Shown here: in pieces, positions 7,866-17,396 of the stretch
Numbering within the stretch: position 1 is the stretch's first letter
Layout of the letters: the number at the start of each line of letters is the position of its first letter
From: Planococcus shenhongbingii
GTDB taxonomy: Bacteria; Bacillota; Bacilli; Bacillales_A; Planococcaceae
Assembly (NCBI RefSeq): GCF_030413635.1
Contig: NZ_CP129235.1
Span: forward strand, 3,596,001 to 3,660,000
Length of the DNA: 64,000 nucleotides
Reading direction: 5' to 3'
Notes under the pieces: model-generated
Database searches by the model: none
What the model was told of the DNA's origin: nothing
Seen by the model: only the letters and a program-made list of their open reading frames with translations
Made by a program: the position numbers and the translations under genes

Positions 7866-8313
7866 GAATTTAACAGGGATGAAATTAATTGTATAATTAT
7901 AGAAGGAAATTAAAATAAAATTACTTTTTCCATAAAACGTTTTGTGGAATCTACCTTGAAATGAAAGGGTGTCTTATAATAGACTGGATATTGAACCCTC
8001 AGTTCGGCTGACCCACATTCTTCGGTCACGAAGCTGAATCCACAATGTCTAAAATAAAACCCTTAGATCCCAACCTTTTTTGAAGCGGCGGGTTTAAGGG
8101 TCTTGTACATCTTCTATTTTGATAGTTTCAAGCTATTCAAGTAATCGATTAGTTCCGCCACTTACTTCATCCGGAAGAAACTTACTCTTAATTAAGTGTT
8201 GCCATACTCGAAGGCCTCCTTAGAAAAAATATCGATTATTGAAAAATTTAAGTAATGCTACATGAAAAGCCCCTTAATAATAAAGAGTTTTTTTGACGCT
8301 CAACTTTCAAGAG
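7866..8313. other. Intergenic stretch without an intact gene
   Basis: This is about 450 bases with scattered stops in all frames. The only recognisable content is the HAD C-terminal relic at 8114-8175. The rest may be decayed coding DNA, but I cannot assign it. Confidence 0.4.
8114..8175 (-). pseudogene. C-terminal relic of a HAD-family hydrolase
   Basis: On the minus strand, bases just before a TAG at 8114-8116 read AELIDYLNSLKLSK. This matches the last residues of the intact HAD gene at 17704-18375, EELIDHLNGLKVSK. Three codons earlier the relic has an in-frame TAA where the intact gene codes DMPL. No other part of the gene is recognisable upstream, so only the tail remains. Confidence 0.6.
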
Positions 8314-9480
8314 TTAACCTTTTAAACTCATACTTTCTTTTTCTTCTTTATCTTTTTCAAGATGTTCAAAGGTATTTATAACAGTGCGTGTTAGAATTTC
8401 GATTCCAGTCAGCATACTTTCTTGCTCAAATGTCATTTTCGGATGATGAAGCCCAGGTGCTAAACCGCATCCCAATCCCAGCATTGTCGCTTTGATTGTT
8501 GGTCGCTTCAGCGTGTAATAATGAAAATCCTCTCCGCCTGGAGTGAGAATCGGTGCAGTTAAAAATTCTTCTCCTACCGTATCAGCAATTGCTTCCGCCA
8601 ATAATTTTACAGCAATTTCATCCACTTTCGCTGCTGCTATTTCAGATGCGATGTCATATGAAATCTGAACTTTTGAGAACTTAGCAACGAATTGAATCGC
8701 CCGATCTACTTCTTCTACTAAAGTTCCCATTAATTCATTAGTCTGTGCCCGCAGATCTATACTGAAAATTCCAGTACCCGGAATAATATTCGCCGATTCG
8801 CCTCCTGCATTGAACATCGTTATTTTTGCTGAATGCGGAATGGTTGAATCCAGATGAATGGAATGGATAGCATTTACAAGAAGAGCCATGACCTCGATGG
8901 CATTCTGCCCCTGGTTCGGCCGAGCTCCATGTGCATCATTTCCTAAAATAGAGCCTTTCAGCATCTTCGTTGCTCCATGCATGATGGCTGGAGCAGAAAA
9001 GCCATTTCCAATCTCTTGAATTGGACGCAAATGGACGCCGTATAAAAAGTCGATGTCATCTACGAGTCCCTTTTCAATGAATGACAAAGCACCTTTCCCT
9101 TTTTCTTCTGCCGGTTGGAAAAGTATTTTTAATCGACCGGATTTAGGAATTCCAAGTTTTTTTAAAACGAGCATTGTTCCAACCGCCATTGTCATGTGAG
9201 CATCATGTCCACAAGAATGGTTTGCCTGGTATTCTCCATCAACCTCTTGCCAAAGCGCATCAATATCTGTCCGTAAGCCGACAGTAGGCTCACCTGGACC
9301 AACGGTTACTATGAGTCCTGTGGAATCATTGAAAGTCTGCACTTCAAACCCTTCTTTTTCAAGCAATTCTTTCAAGTACTGAGTCGTTTTTTCTTCTTTC
9401 CAGCTGATTTCTGGATTTGCATGCAAATGGTGGAATACTTCTTCCACTATTGGTTTAATTTCCTGCAAAATTTCTTTCAC
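8314..9480 (-). CDS. M20-family amidohydrolase (N-acyl-amino acid or N-acetyl-diaminopimelate deacylase type)
   Basis: The product has 388 residues. Metal-site residues of the M20D amidohydrolase group are present: C90 and H92 in NHSCGHDAH, E125-E126 in QPAEEKGKG, H150 in GVHLRP, and a late GLHHPKM. These cytosolic enzymes remove acyl groups from N-acyl-amino acids, or cut related amides. It is the last gene of a leftward operon after the racemase and a peptide-type ABC importer. In Geobacillus a similar deacylase acts after an N-succinylamino-acid racemase to release the L-amino acid, so a similar role is inferred here. The acyl group and side chain are unknown. Confidence 0.87.
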   Translation of the reverse strand: MKEILQEIKPIVEEVFHHLHANPEISWKEEKTTQYLKELLEKEGFEVQTFNDSTGLIVTVGPGEPTVGLRTDIDALWQEVDGEYQANHSCGHDAHMTMAVGTMLVLKKLGIPKSGRLKILFQPAEEKGKGALSFIEKGLVDDIDFLYGVHLRPIQEIGNGFSAPAIMHGATKMLKGSILGNDAHGARPNQGQNAIEVMALLVNAIHSIHLDSTIPHSAKITMFNAGGESANIIPGTGIFSIDLRAQTNELMGTLVEEVDRAIQFVAKFSKVQISYDIASEIAAAKVDEIAVKLLAEAIADTVGEEFLTAPILTPGGEDFHYYTLKRPTIKATMLGLGCGLAPGLHHPKMTFEQESMLTGIEILTRTVINTFEHLEKDKEEKESMSLKG

Positions 9481-9582
9481 TTTTCTTCACTCCTTTAGCA
9501 GAAAGAAGACCATCCCTGCAAATTCCTGCTGAAATGGTTTCTCCTTAAATAGTATTCGATTTCCGTTTTTCTTTTTAAACTA

Positions 9583-10707
9583 TTAAGACGTCATTTTTTG
9601 CGGAATAATTTCTTCAATGCTTGTTGTGTATTTTTCCATTAATTCCATATTCGGATCATAGCCAATTCCTGGTGCAGTCGGAAGCGAAATGACTCCTTGT
9701 TCTACTACTACTTCAGGAGTAATGATATCTTCGTGCCAGTATCTTGAAGACGCGGCCGTATCCCCAGGCAGAGTAAAGTTCGGCAAACTCGATATGGCAA
9801 TATTATGTGCCCGTCCAATTCCAGATTCCAGCATTCCTCCACACCACACTGGAATGTCTTGGCTTTGACAATAATCATGGATCCGTTTTGCTTCTGATAA
9901 CCCTCCGACCCGGCCAATTTTTATATTTATAATTTTACAACTTCCGAGACCAATTGCCTTTTTTGCGTCTTCCAAAGAATGGATGCTTTCATCTAAACAA
10001 ATTGGGGTTTGGATTTCTGGCTGCAGTTTTGAATGGTCAATGATGTCATCGTGCGCAAGAGGTTGTTCAATCATCATAAGATTAAACTCACTCATTTCTT
10101 TGAACAGTTCAACATCTTCTAATGTATAGGCAGAGTTTGCATCAGCCATCATTTTTATGTCCGGAAATTTTTCTCTAACTGCTTTCAGAATCACCATGTC
10201 GTTGCCCGGTTTAATTTTCAGCTTGATTCGCTTATACCCTTCCTCAAGAAATCCTTCCACCACTTTCAGCAATTCTTCCGTAGAGTCTTGGATGCCGATG
10301 CTCACGCCCACTTCAGTTTCACTCTTCGTGCCGCCAAGGGCAACATGCAATGGAACGTTATTTTCTTTTGCATAAAGATCCCAATAAGCTCCCTCTAGAG
10401 CCGATTTCGCCATATTGTTCCGACGGAAAGGCTTAAAAATTTCACTAAGTTCATCGGGATGCTTGATAGCTTTTTCATTAAGTAAGGCAGGAATTAAAAT
10501 GTCTTTCAGCATTAATTCAACTGTCCCAACCGTTTCTTCACTGTACAAAGGTTTAGCTGATGCAACACATTCTCCATATCCAATATTGCTCTCTCCATGT
10601 AGCTCAACAATCATAAATTCTCTGTCCGTTTGGACTCCGAAACTAGTTTGAAATGGTGATAGTAAATCTAATTTCATCCTACGTAACACAATCTTATTAA
10701 TCTCCAA
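9583..10707 (-). CDS. N-succinylamino-acid racemase / o-succinylbenzoate synthase family enzyme
   Basis: The product has 374 residues of the enolase superfamily (MLE subgroup) and looks close to the characterised Geobacillus kaustophilus N-succinylamino-acid racemase. Catalytic residues are visible: K162-x-K164 (RIKLKIKPG), metal ligands D189 (MADANSA), E214 (MIEQPL) and D239 (CLDES), and the opposite base K263 (NIKIGRVGG). I chose the TTG at 10707 because GAAGGAG lies 8 bases before it; the GTG at 10716 sits directly on that site. It is unlikely to be a menaquinone MenC, because the neighbours are a deacylase and an importer rather than men genes. Racemisation of N-acyl amino acids is the inferred role. 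Confidence 0.87.
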   Translation of the reverse strand: MEINKIVLRRMKLDLLSPFQTSFGVQTDREFMIVELHGESNIGYGECVASAKPLYSEETVGTVELMLKDILIPALLNEKAIKHPDELSEIFKPFRRNNMAKSALEGAYWDLYAKENNVPLHVALGGTKSETEVGVSIGIQDSTEELLKVVEGFLEEGYKRIKLKIKPGNDMVILKAVREKFPDIKMMADANSAYTLEDVELFKEMSEFNLMMIEQPLAHDDIIDHSKLQPEIQTPICLDESIHSLEDAKKAIGLGSCKIINIKIGRVGGLSEAKRIHDYCQSQDIPVWCGGMLESGIGRAHNIAISSLPNFTLPGDTAASSRYWHEDIITPEVVVEQGVISLPTAPGIGYDPNMELMEKYTTSIEEIIPQKMTS

Positions 10708-10727
10708 TATAACCACTCCTTCAAATT

Positions 10728-11729
10728 TTAATTATATAAATGACAGGCCACTTCATGACCGGGTATCTGGATTCGGGATTCCGGTTTTACCGTTTTACAG
10801 ACATCCATGACAAATGGACAACGCGTATGGAAAACACATCCAGAAGGCGGGTTGATGGGGGAAGGTACATCCCCTTTAAGGATGATTCGTTCACGTTTTG
10901 CTCCTGGATTCGGCAATGGAATAGAAGACAATAAAGCTTTTGTATAGGGATGAAGCGGATTCGCAAATAATTCATCTGTAGGTGCCTTTTCCACCAGATG
11001 CCCCAAATACATCACACCAATCTCATCTGCAATATGGCGAACGACACTCAAATCATGAGAAATAAACAAGTAAGCTAAGCTGAATTCTTCCTGTATCTCC
11101 TGAAGCAAGTTTATGACTTGAGATTGAATAGACACGTCGAGAGCTGAAACTGGTTCATCCAATACAATGATATTCGGATTAAGTGCAAGTGCCCTGGCCA
11201 ATCCAATCCGTTGCCTTTGCCCCCCGGAGAATTCATGGGGGTAACGAAAGTATTGATCCTGCCGTATTCCCGTCTTCTCCAATAAAGTCACTGCCATTTC
11301 CATACGATCCTGCTTCGATCCAATGTTGTGGATATTCATCGGTTCTTCAATTATTTCACCGATCCGTTTTTTGGGATTCAATGAAGAATGCGGATCTTGG
11401 AACACCATTTGCATTTCTTTTCGCATCTTCGTAAATTCTTTTTCTTTAATCTGAAAAATATCTCTCCCTTTGTAAAGAGCAGTTCCTTCAGTCGGTTCCG
11501 TCAATCTCAGCAAGGCTCTTCCAGAAGTACTTTTACCGCAACCGGATTCTCCAACCAGTCCAAGTGTCTTTTTTTCATATAAATTGAAATTCAAATCTTC
11601 TATGGCTTTTACATGTCCGACTGTTCGCCCGAAAGGAGAGTGAATCGGAAAATATTTTTTCAGTCCCTTGACTTGAAGCATGGGGGATTGTTGTTTCATG
11701 TAATCAGTTTCCATATCCAACTGCTTCAT
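10728..11729 (-). CDS. Oligopeptide/dipeptide ABC importer ATPase (OppF type)
   Basis: The product has 333 residues. It shows Walker A GESGCGKST, the signature FSGGQRQRIGLARAL, Walker B IIVLDEPVSALD, and the C-terminal oligo/dipeptide extension with CVFHTRCPFVMDVC. One of two ATPases, it would power the importer with the OppD-type partner encoded just upstream. Its start overlaps the end of that gene by 26 bases, which points to translational coupling; GGGGAGG lies 9 bases before the ATG. Confidence 0.93.
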   Translation of the reverse strand: MKQLDMETDYMKQQSPMLQVKGLKKYFPIHSPFGRTVGHVKAIEDLNFNLYEKKTLGLVGESGCGKSTSGRALLRLTEPTEGTALYKGRDIFQIKEKEFTKMRKEMQMVFQDPHSSLNPKKRIGEIIEEPMNIHNIGSKQDRMEMAVTLLEKTGIRQDQYFRYPHEFSGGQRQRIGLARALALNPNIIVLDEPVSALDVSIQSQVINLLQEIQEEFSLAYLFISHDLSVVRHIADEIGVMYLGHLVEKAPTDELFANPLHPYTKALLSSIPLPNPGAKRERIILKGDVPSPINPPSGCVFHTRCPFVMDVCKTVKPESRIQIPGHEVACHLYN

Positions 11730-12726
11730 GCTGCAAAGCCTCCCCCTCTTCTATTTTTTCGTAATGCCAGCATCTTACTTTTTGGCTTGCATTGGCCTCC
11801 TTTAATATCGGCGCTTCGTTCAAGCATTTTTCATCAGCGAATACACAGCGCGGAGCAAACCGGCATCCTTTCGGAATATTGTGGAGAGAAGGCACCGTAC
11901 CTGGAATCATATGCAGCTTCTGCGTTCGATCGCCATCTATTCTAGGTATGGACTTAATTAGCCCTTTAGTATACGGATGCAAGGGTTTTGTGAATAAGGA
12001 ATTTACATCTGCCTCTTCAATCACTTGACCAAGATACATGACCACTACACGCGTACAAACTTCCGCTACGACTCCTAAATCGTGAGTGATCATCATGACG
12101 CTCATATTTGCTTCCTTTTTCAGATCATTGATCAAATCGATAATTTGTGCTTGGATGGTTACATCAAGTGCCGTCGTTGGCTCATCTGCAATGAGCAAAC
12201 TCGGTTTACAGGATAGCGCCATTGCAATCATGACCCGCTGCCGCATTCCCCCTGAAATTTCATGCGGATATTCATGTACACGTTTTTCAGGAGATGGGAT
12301 TCCAGTCAACTTCAGCATTTCAATGGCTTTCTCCATAGCTTGCTTTGCATTCAAATTCTGGTGAATCATAATCGATTCTGATATTTGATTGCCAATAGTA
12401 AAGACTGGATTTAGTGAAGTCATGGCATCCTGGAATATCATTGATACTTCGTTTCCTCGGATATCCCGCATCTTGTGTTCCGGAAGAGCCAACAAATTCT
12501 CACCTTTAAAGTTAATGGCTCCTTCGTAACGCGTCGATTTTTCATTCAGCAAGCGCATAATTGATTCAGCAGTAACACTTTTCCCACACCCTGACTCTCC
12601 AACAACGCCAAGCGTTTCTTCTGGAGCAATAGAAAAAGAAATTCCATCAACCGCTGTCACCGGGCCATTTTCAGTTGAAAAAATAGTTTTCAATCCATCG
12701 ATTTCCAATAAATTCTGTTGGGTCAT
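11704..12726 (-). CDS. Oligopeptide/dipeptide ABC importer ATPase (OppD type)
   Basis: The product has 340 residues with Walker A GESGCGKSVT, Q-loop MIFQDAMTSLNPVF, signature ISGGMRQRVMIAMAL and Walker B LLIADEPTTALD. The C-terminal extension carries the CRFAPRCVFADEKC cysteine pattern found in this importer class. It pairs with the OppF-type ATPase. AAGGAGGA lies 5 bases before the ATG. The gene follows the two permease genes in the same operon. Confidence 0.93.
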   Translation of the reverse strand: MTQQNLLEIDGLKTIFSTENGPVTAVDGISFSIAPEETLGVVGESGCGKSVTAESIMRLLNEKSTRYEGAINFKGENLLALPEHKMRDIRGNEVSMIFQDAMTSLNPVFTIGNQISESIMIHQNLNAKQAMEKAIEMLKLTGIPSPEKRVHEYPHEISGGMRQRVMIAMALSCKPSLLIADEPTTALDVTIQAQIIDLINDLKKEANMSVMMITHDLGVVAEVCTRVVVMYLGQVIEEADVNSLFTKPLHPYTKGLIKSIPRIDGDRTQKLHMIPGTVPSLHNIPKGCRFAPRCVFADEKCLNEAPILKEANASQKVRCWHYEKIEEGEALQHEAVGYGN

Positions 12727-12794
12727 CTTTATCCTCCTTCCACTCCGTCGCTTTCCATCTTCAAAAGCAGAACGGCCTGAGGTTCAATTCTTGA

Positions 12795-13712
12795 TCATTT
12801 GTTCGATTTACTTGAGTGAGGGTCCAGCAAGTCACGAAGGCCATCTCCGAAAAGGTTCAGTCCTAATACAGCCAGAATGATGAATGCGCCTGGAAAAACC
12901 GTCATCCACCAAGCATTGAATATCACAATTTTCCCGTCATAAAGTATGTTCCCCCAACTTGGTTCAGGCGCCGGGATTCCAGCTCCAAGGAAACTTAATG
13001 CGGCTTCCAAAATGATAGCAATCGCAAACACATAAGTTGTTTGTACGATCAGCGGAGACATAACATTCGGTACAATATGTCGCCAGATAATCCTAAAGGA
13101 ACTTGCGCCTTGAGCTTTCATTGCTTCGATATAGGTTTGTTCTTTTATAACAAGTGCAGAAGAACGAACAATCCGTGCCATTGTCGGTATTTTCGCTATC
13201 GTCACCGCAATAACTACATTAATGGGCTGCGGTCCCAATACCGCCATGATAGCAACTGCAAGAAGAATATCTGGAAACGCCATCAAGGCGTCGCATATCC
13301 GCATCAGAATATGGTCTAGCACTGAATAGAAAGCAGCATACAGTCCGATAATCATACCAATTACCGCTGTTAGAATTGCTACTGAAAACCCAACCCCCAT
13401 AGATACCTGTGCTCCCGAAGCTACCCGGCTGAACAAATCGCGTCCGAAATTGTCAGTCCCAAACCAATGCATGCCATCTGGCGCTTTCAGTCGATCCATC
13501 GGATCCAGCTCAAGCGGAGTAAACTGGCTGATCATCGGTCCAAACAGCGCAAACAAACTCAATATGATAAGCAGAACACTTCCAACTACAGCCGACTGGT
13601 TAGACCAAAAGCGGCGGAAAAACAAGCGTTTCTGCTCTTTTTTCAAATCATTCTTCATTACCTTTAAACCACTGACGCCAGCATCAGCTTTCACTTTTGC
13701 CTCTGTAGCCAT
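12795..13712 (-). CDS. Peptide ABC importer permease (OppC/DppC type)
   Basis: The product has 305 residues. An N-terminal cytoplasmic tail is followed by about six membrane segments. The DppC-type start (FWSNQSAVVGSVLLIILSLFALFG split over the first membrane helix) and the coupling-loop motif EAMKAQGASSFRIIWRHIVPN are clear. It forms the channel with the DppB-type permease. It starts 16 bases after that gene and belongs to the same leftward operon. Confidence 0.92.
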   Translation of the reverse strand: MATEAKVKADAGVSGLKVMKNDLKKEQKRLFFRRFWSNQSAVVGSVLLIILSLFALFGPMISQFTPLELDPMDRLKAPDGMHWFGTDNFGRDLFSRVASGAQVSMGVGFSVAILTAVIGMIIGLYAAFYSVLDHILMRICDALMAFPDILLAVAIMAVLGPQPINVVIAVTIAKIPTMARIVRSSALVIKEQTYIEAMKAQGASSFRIIWRHIVPNVMSPLIVQTTYVFAIAIILEAALSFLGAGIPAPEPSWGNILYDGKIVIFNAWWMTVFPGAFIILAVLGLNLFGDGLRDLLDPHSSKSNK

Positions 13713-13728
13713 TCATTTCATCTCCCTT

Positions 13729-14679
13729 CTATTTCCGGTTAAACCGGACTCTCGGATCTACGAGACCATACAGCAAATCGATGAGCAGATTCAGCAGCAG
13801 ATATGCAAGTGCAATGATCAAGATGGTTCCTTGAATGACCGCATAATCTCTTCTGACGATAGCGTTAATCACCAATTGTCCGATGCCGGGCAAATTGAAT
13901 ACCGTTTCTGTGACCACGGCCCCGGTGATAAGAGATCCAAATGTTTCCCCGAGAATTGTTAGGATTGGAATGAAGGCATTTCTTAAAGCGTGCTTGTAAA
14001 TGACTACGCGGTCTTTTACACCTTTCGCTTTGGCAGTTTTAATGTAGTTCATGCTTAGAATATCAATCATAGAGGAACGGCTCATACGGGAGATGACTGC
14101 TGCCTGAATAGCGCCAAGCGAAATGGCTGGAAGAATCATATACTGAAGATGATTCCATAAGCCATTGCTGATGGGGGCATATCCGGCAACTGGCAACCAA
14201 TTAAGATTGACACCGAACAAGAGCATGAGTAACAGCGCCATTAGGAAGCTCGGCAGAGACAAACCAAGCATTGCAATGGTCATGAACAGTTGGTCGACAT
14301 AAGTACCGCGACGTTTCGCAGCAATTACACCAATTGGAATAGCGATGGCAATCGAAATACTTTGTGCAAGCAGCGCAAGGGATAATGTCGGTCCAATATG
14401 ACCAAGAAACGCTTCGAGCACTGGCATGTTCATGTAGATAGAATTACCGAAATCGCCTTGAAAAATCCCAGAAAACCATTGGATAAATTGCTCATAAATC
14501 GGTAAATTGAGGCCGAGTTCATCTCTAAGTTCCTGGACTTCCTGAGGGGTCGCTTCTTCTCCAAGCATGACGGACGCTGGATCACCCGGTATCAGGTGAA
14601 TAATCATAAAAACGATAACCGATACAATGAGCAGGACCGGTATCATAGAAAGCATTCTCTTCAAAATATAGGATTTCAC
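13729..14679 (-). CDS. Peptide ABC importer permease (OppB/DppB type)
   Basis: The product has 316 residues and six predicted membrane helices. The N-terminus (YILKRMLSMIPVLLIVSVIV) and the loop IHLIPGDPA are hallmarks of DppB-type permeases. The coupling motif YIKTAKAKGVKDRVVIYKHA is also present. It is the first permease gene after the binding protein gene, and AGGAGG precedes the ATG. The solute is probably a peptide or N-acyl-amino acid, judged from the catabolic genes of the operon. Confidence 0.92.
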   Translation of the reverse strand: MKSYILKRMLSMIPVLLIVSVIVFMIIHLIPGDPASVMLGEEATPQEVQELRDELGLNLPIYEQFIQWFSGIFQGDFGNSIYMNMPVLEAFLGHIGPTLSLALLAQSISIAIAIPIGVIAAKRRGTYVDQLFMTIAMLGLSLPSFLMALLLMLLFGVNLNWLPVAGYAPISNGLWNHLQYMILPAISLGAIQAAVISRMSRSSMIDILSMNYIKTAKAKGVKDRVVIYKHALRNAFIPILTILGETFGSLITGAVVTETVFNLPGIGQLVINAIVRRDYAVIQGTILIIALAYLLLNLLIDLLYGLVDPRVRFNRK

Positions 14680-14767
14680 AGAATCTAACCTCCTAACACT
14701 GGGGTATAGAGTATAAAAGGGATCAACCTTCTATAGTTATAGAAGGTTGATGAGTACCCTTAGGCTA

Positions 14768-16351
14768 TTACTCATTCAAGCCGACATTCCAGAAGTTCGG
14801 TCCGAGCATTTGGTTGTACCCCTGAAGTTTTTCGGAGTAACCTGATACTCGAGAGTTATGGCCCGTATTGATGATTGGAAGGTCCTCCCACATAATGGTC
14901 TGCACTTCAGCAGTAAGCGCCAAAGCTTTTTCTAGATCTTCCTCTACTTTTATTTCGCCAAGCAAACGGTCAATTTCGGAATTTTCTGTCCAGCCTGGCC
15001 AAGCTGTTTGGGAATCTAAGAATGCATACTGATTCGGCGTTGATGTTGTTGAGAATCCGGTAAAGAACATATCGTATGCTTCAGGATCATCGCGCCGTTC
15101 TAATAGCGTCGGCCAGTCGTAGACGTCCAGTTTCGTAGTTATGCCAAGTTCTTCGAGTTGTTGCTGCGTAGCTACGGCCGCATTGTAATGATGCTCATAG
15201 TCGCGGCTTGTCAGAATAACCACTTCTTCCCCTTTATAGCCAGCTTCTTTTAATAAAGCTTTTGCTTTCTCCATATCTTTTTGGTTATAGTTCTCTTTCC
15301 CGGCATCCGAATACCAGGCTTTTTGGCTCGGAAGAAACAAGCTGTTTTCCAATTGATAGAATTCCTTGTCAGTGAAAGCGGAGCTCATGATCACTTCCAT
15401 ATCAAGAGCAGCATTAACTGCCTGACGCATTTTTACATCACTGAAAACACCTTGCTTCTTGTTGAAGACTAGACCTTCAATTCCATATGGCCAAATATCA
15501 ACCACACTACCCGGTGAGTTTTCAACTTGAGGAATTGAATCGTATGCTAACATATGAGCGAAATGGTATTGTCCGCTAATCAAGCCATTGACACGTGTGG
15601 AAGAATCGGGAACAAACTGCCAGTCAATTGCATCGACTAATGCTTCCTTCTTCCCGCCCAATCCGTCTGTTTCGTCCGTGTCCGGTACATAGTCATCAAA
15701 TTTCTCAAACTTGATGACTTCGTCTTGTTTCCACTCGATGAATTTAAATGGTCCAGTTCCGATATACTCTGCGGCCCCTGTAGTTTCAGCACTTTCTGCT
15801 ATATCTTTAGGCATGATAGCAGCGATTTTTCCTTGGTCAGCCAGAAAATACATAATAAGAGATGATGGTTCTGTTAAAGTTAATGTAACAGTTCTTTCAT
15901 CTTCCACTGTCCATTGATGTTCACCAAGTTCTGCAGAGTCTTTCCCCCACTTTTCCATGGAAGCGACAATATCCTCTGCTGTCATGTCATTGCCATTATG
16001 AAATTTAACGCCTTCTCTAAGCTTGAATGTAATCGTTTTCCGGTCTTCACTCACTTCATAAGAATCCGCCAATTGCGGTATCACTTCATAGTTGCTATCT
16101 AAAGTTACCAGTGCTTCATAAATCAATTTCGCAGCGTCACGAGTAGCGTCAGCAGTTGTTGCATGTGGATCTAAGGTCTGTGGCTGTGTTGGATAAGCCA
16201 CTTTTATTGTGCCGCCAGTCGCTTTTACAGCGTCCGTACCTTCTTTGGCTTCCTTGTCTGAAGCTGTGTTCTCCGAACTGCAACCCATGAAAAATATAGA
16301 AATTAAAAGTAAAATCATTATGAAAAAGTAAGATTTTCTGTTTAAATTCAT
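14768..16351 (-). CDS. Peptide ABC importer substrate-binding lipoprotein (SBP family 5)
   Basis: The product has 527 residues. A signal peptide ends in the lipobox FFMGC, so the mature protein is likely a membrane-anchored lipoprotein outside the cell. The family 5 start GGTIKVAYPTQPQTLDPHAT and later YNQKDMEKAKALLKEAGY segments fit Dpp/Opp/nickel-type binding proteins. It is the first gene of the operon and is divergent from the RpiR-type regulator. AGGAGG lies before the ATG. Confidence 0.92.
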   Translation of the reverse strand: MNLNRKSYFFIMILLLISIFFMGCSSENTASDKEAKEGTDAVKATGGTIKVAYPTQPQTLDPHATTADATRDAAKLIYEALVTLDSNYEVIPQLADSYEVSEDRKTITFKLREGVKFHNGNDMTAEDIVASMEKWGKDSAELGEHQWTVEDERTVTLTLTEPSSLIMYFLADQGKIAAIMPKDIAESAETTGAAEYIGTGPFKFIEWKQDEVIKFEKFDDYVPDTDETDGLGGKKEALVDAIDWQFVPDSSTRVNGLISGQYHFAHMLAYDSIPQVENSPGSVVDIWPYGIEGLVFNKKQGVFSDVKMRQAVNAALDMEVIMSSAFTDKEFYQLENSLFLPSQKAWYSDAGKENYNQKDMEKAKALLKEAGYKGEEVVILTSRDYEHHYNAAVATQQQLEELGITTKLDVYDWPTLLERRDDPEAYDMFFTGFSTTSTPNQYAFLDSQTAWPGWTENSEIDRLLGEIKVEEDLEKALALTAEVQTIMWEDLPIINTGHNSRVSGYSEKLQGYNQMLGPNFWNVGLNE

Positions 16352-16377
16352 TTTAATTCCTCCTTTTTATTGAAAAT

Positions 16378-16387
16378 GAATATATTC
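16378..16387. promoter_or_regulatory. Candidate operator palindrome in the binding protein/regulator intergenic region
   Basis: GAATATATTC is a perfect 10-base palindrome lying between the divergent binding-protein and RpiR-regulator genes, close to the start of the former. It could be an operator for the regulator. The palindrome is short and AT-rich, so chance is possible. Confidence 0.25.
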
Positions 16388-16508
16388 GAAAAAATTTACT
16401 CCCCCCTTTGTTGTCAGAAAGTTCAGACTTGTTAATTATTATATTGAAGCCTATACTTTATTGCAACAAGAAATATTGTTAAAACTTTAAGAAAGTGAGA
16501 AAGAGCTT

Positions 16509-17333
16509 ATGATACCAACCTATGAATTAAAAACAAAAAACAAATTCCCAGAGCTTACAAAAGGATTAAAGAAAGTTGCAGATGCTCTTTTAAATGATTC
16601 TTCAATCTTTGCACGCCATTCAGCAAAACAGATTGGAGAAATCATTGGTGTAAGTGAAACTATGGTCATTCGGTTCTGCGTTTCCATCGGTTATCAAGGT
16701 TTCAGTGAACTTCAAAAAGATGTACGCAATTATCTTCTACTTCAAACTAAAGAAGATTCTAATGAGCAGAATATAGAAATTTCTCAGCTGAACAATTTCG
16801 CAAAACACATTAAAGCAGATATCGATCTTTTGAAAAATAATATCCGGACCTTGGATACTGAGAAATTCGAAGACATTGTCGAAACAATTATTAAAAGTGA
16901 ACGGATTGTCATTGCTGGATATTATCAATCTTTTACTTTCGCACATTGGCTGTTTTTCAATTTAAACTATACTCTTGGCAATGCGTCATTGTACCGGCCG
17001 GAAACTGATGCTCTCGTTTTTGATTTCCTGCCTGATAATTCATGTGTTATCGTATTTTCATTCTCGCGATATGCTTTGGACACTATTCGCTTTGCAGAAG
17101 ATGCCAAGAAAAAGGGCGTCAAAGTCATCGCTTTTACGGATTCACGTCTTGCACCGATTGTCGACCATGCCGACATCGTTGCACTTGTTGAAGATAGTAA
17201 TCAATCACTTTTCGATAAAGGACCTGTTACCATGTCCTTGATAAATTCTATTCTTCGGGAAGTAATGAAACGCGCTGAGAAGAAAGTTACAAATAGCGAT
17301 AAGTTCAAGTACTTCTTGAAAGAAAAGACTTAA
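16509..17333 (+). CDS. MurR/RpiR-family transcriptional regulator
   Basis: The product has 274 residues. Residues 1-80 form the RpiR HTH (ARHSAKQIGEIIGVSETMVI followed by RFCVSIGYQGFSELQKDVR). Residues about 115-260 form a SIS domain (VIAGYYQSF, VIVFSFSRYALDTI), which normally binds phosphosugars. It is divergent from the Opp operon and probably controls it. Several RpiR-type regulators act on amino-sugar or cell-wall peptide scavenging, so a muropeptide-like inducer is possible but unproven. A perfect terminator follows. Confidence 0.9.
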   Translation: MIPTYELKTKNKFPELTKGLKKVADALLNDSSIFARHSAKQIGEIIGVSETMVIRFCVSIGYQGFSELQKDVRNYLLLQTKEDSNEQNIEISQLNNFAKHIKADIDLLKNNIRTLDTEKFEDIVETIIKSERIVIAGYYQSFTFAHWLFFNLNYTLGNASLYRPETDALVFDFLPDNSCVIVFSFSRYALDTIRFAEDAKKKGVKVIAFTDSRLAPIVDHADIVALVEDSNQSLFDKGPVTMSLINSILREVMKRAEKKVTNSDKFKYFLKEKT

Positions 17334-17344
17334 AATAACTCAAA

Positions 17345-17396
17345 AAGGCTGTATGGAAATTCGGTTCATACCGAATTTCCATACAGCCTTAATTTT
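17345..17396 (+). terminator. Perfect 21-bp hairpin terminator
   Basis: Bases 17345-17365 pair without a mismatch to 17370-17390 around the loop TCAT. A short T run follows. It lies just after the RpiR regulator stop. Confidence 0.88.
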
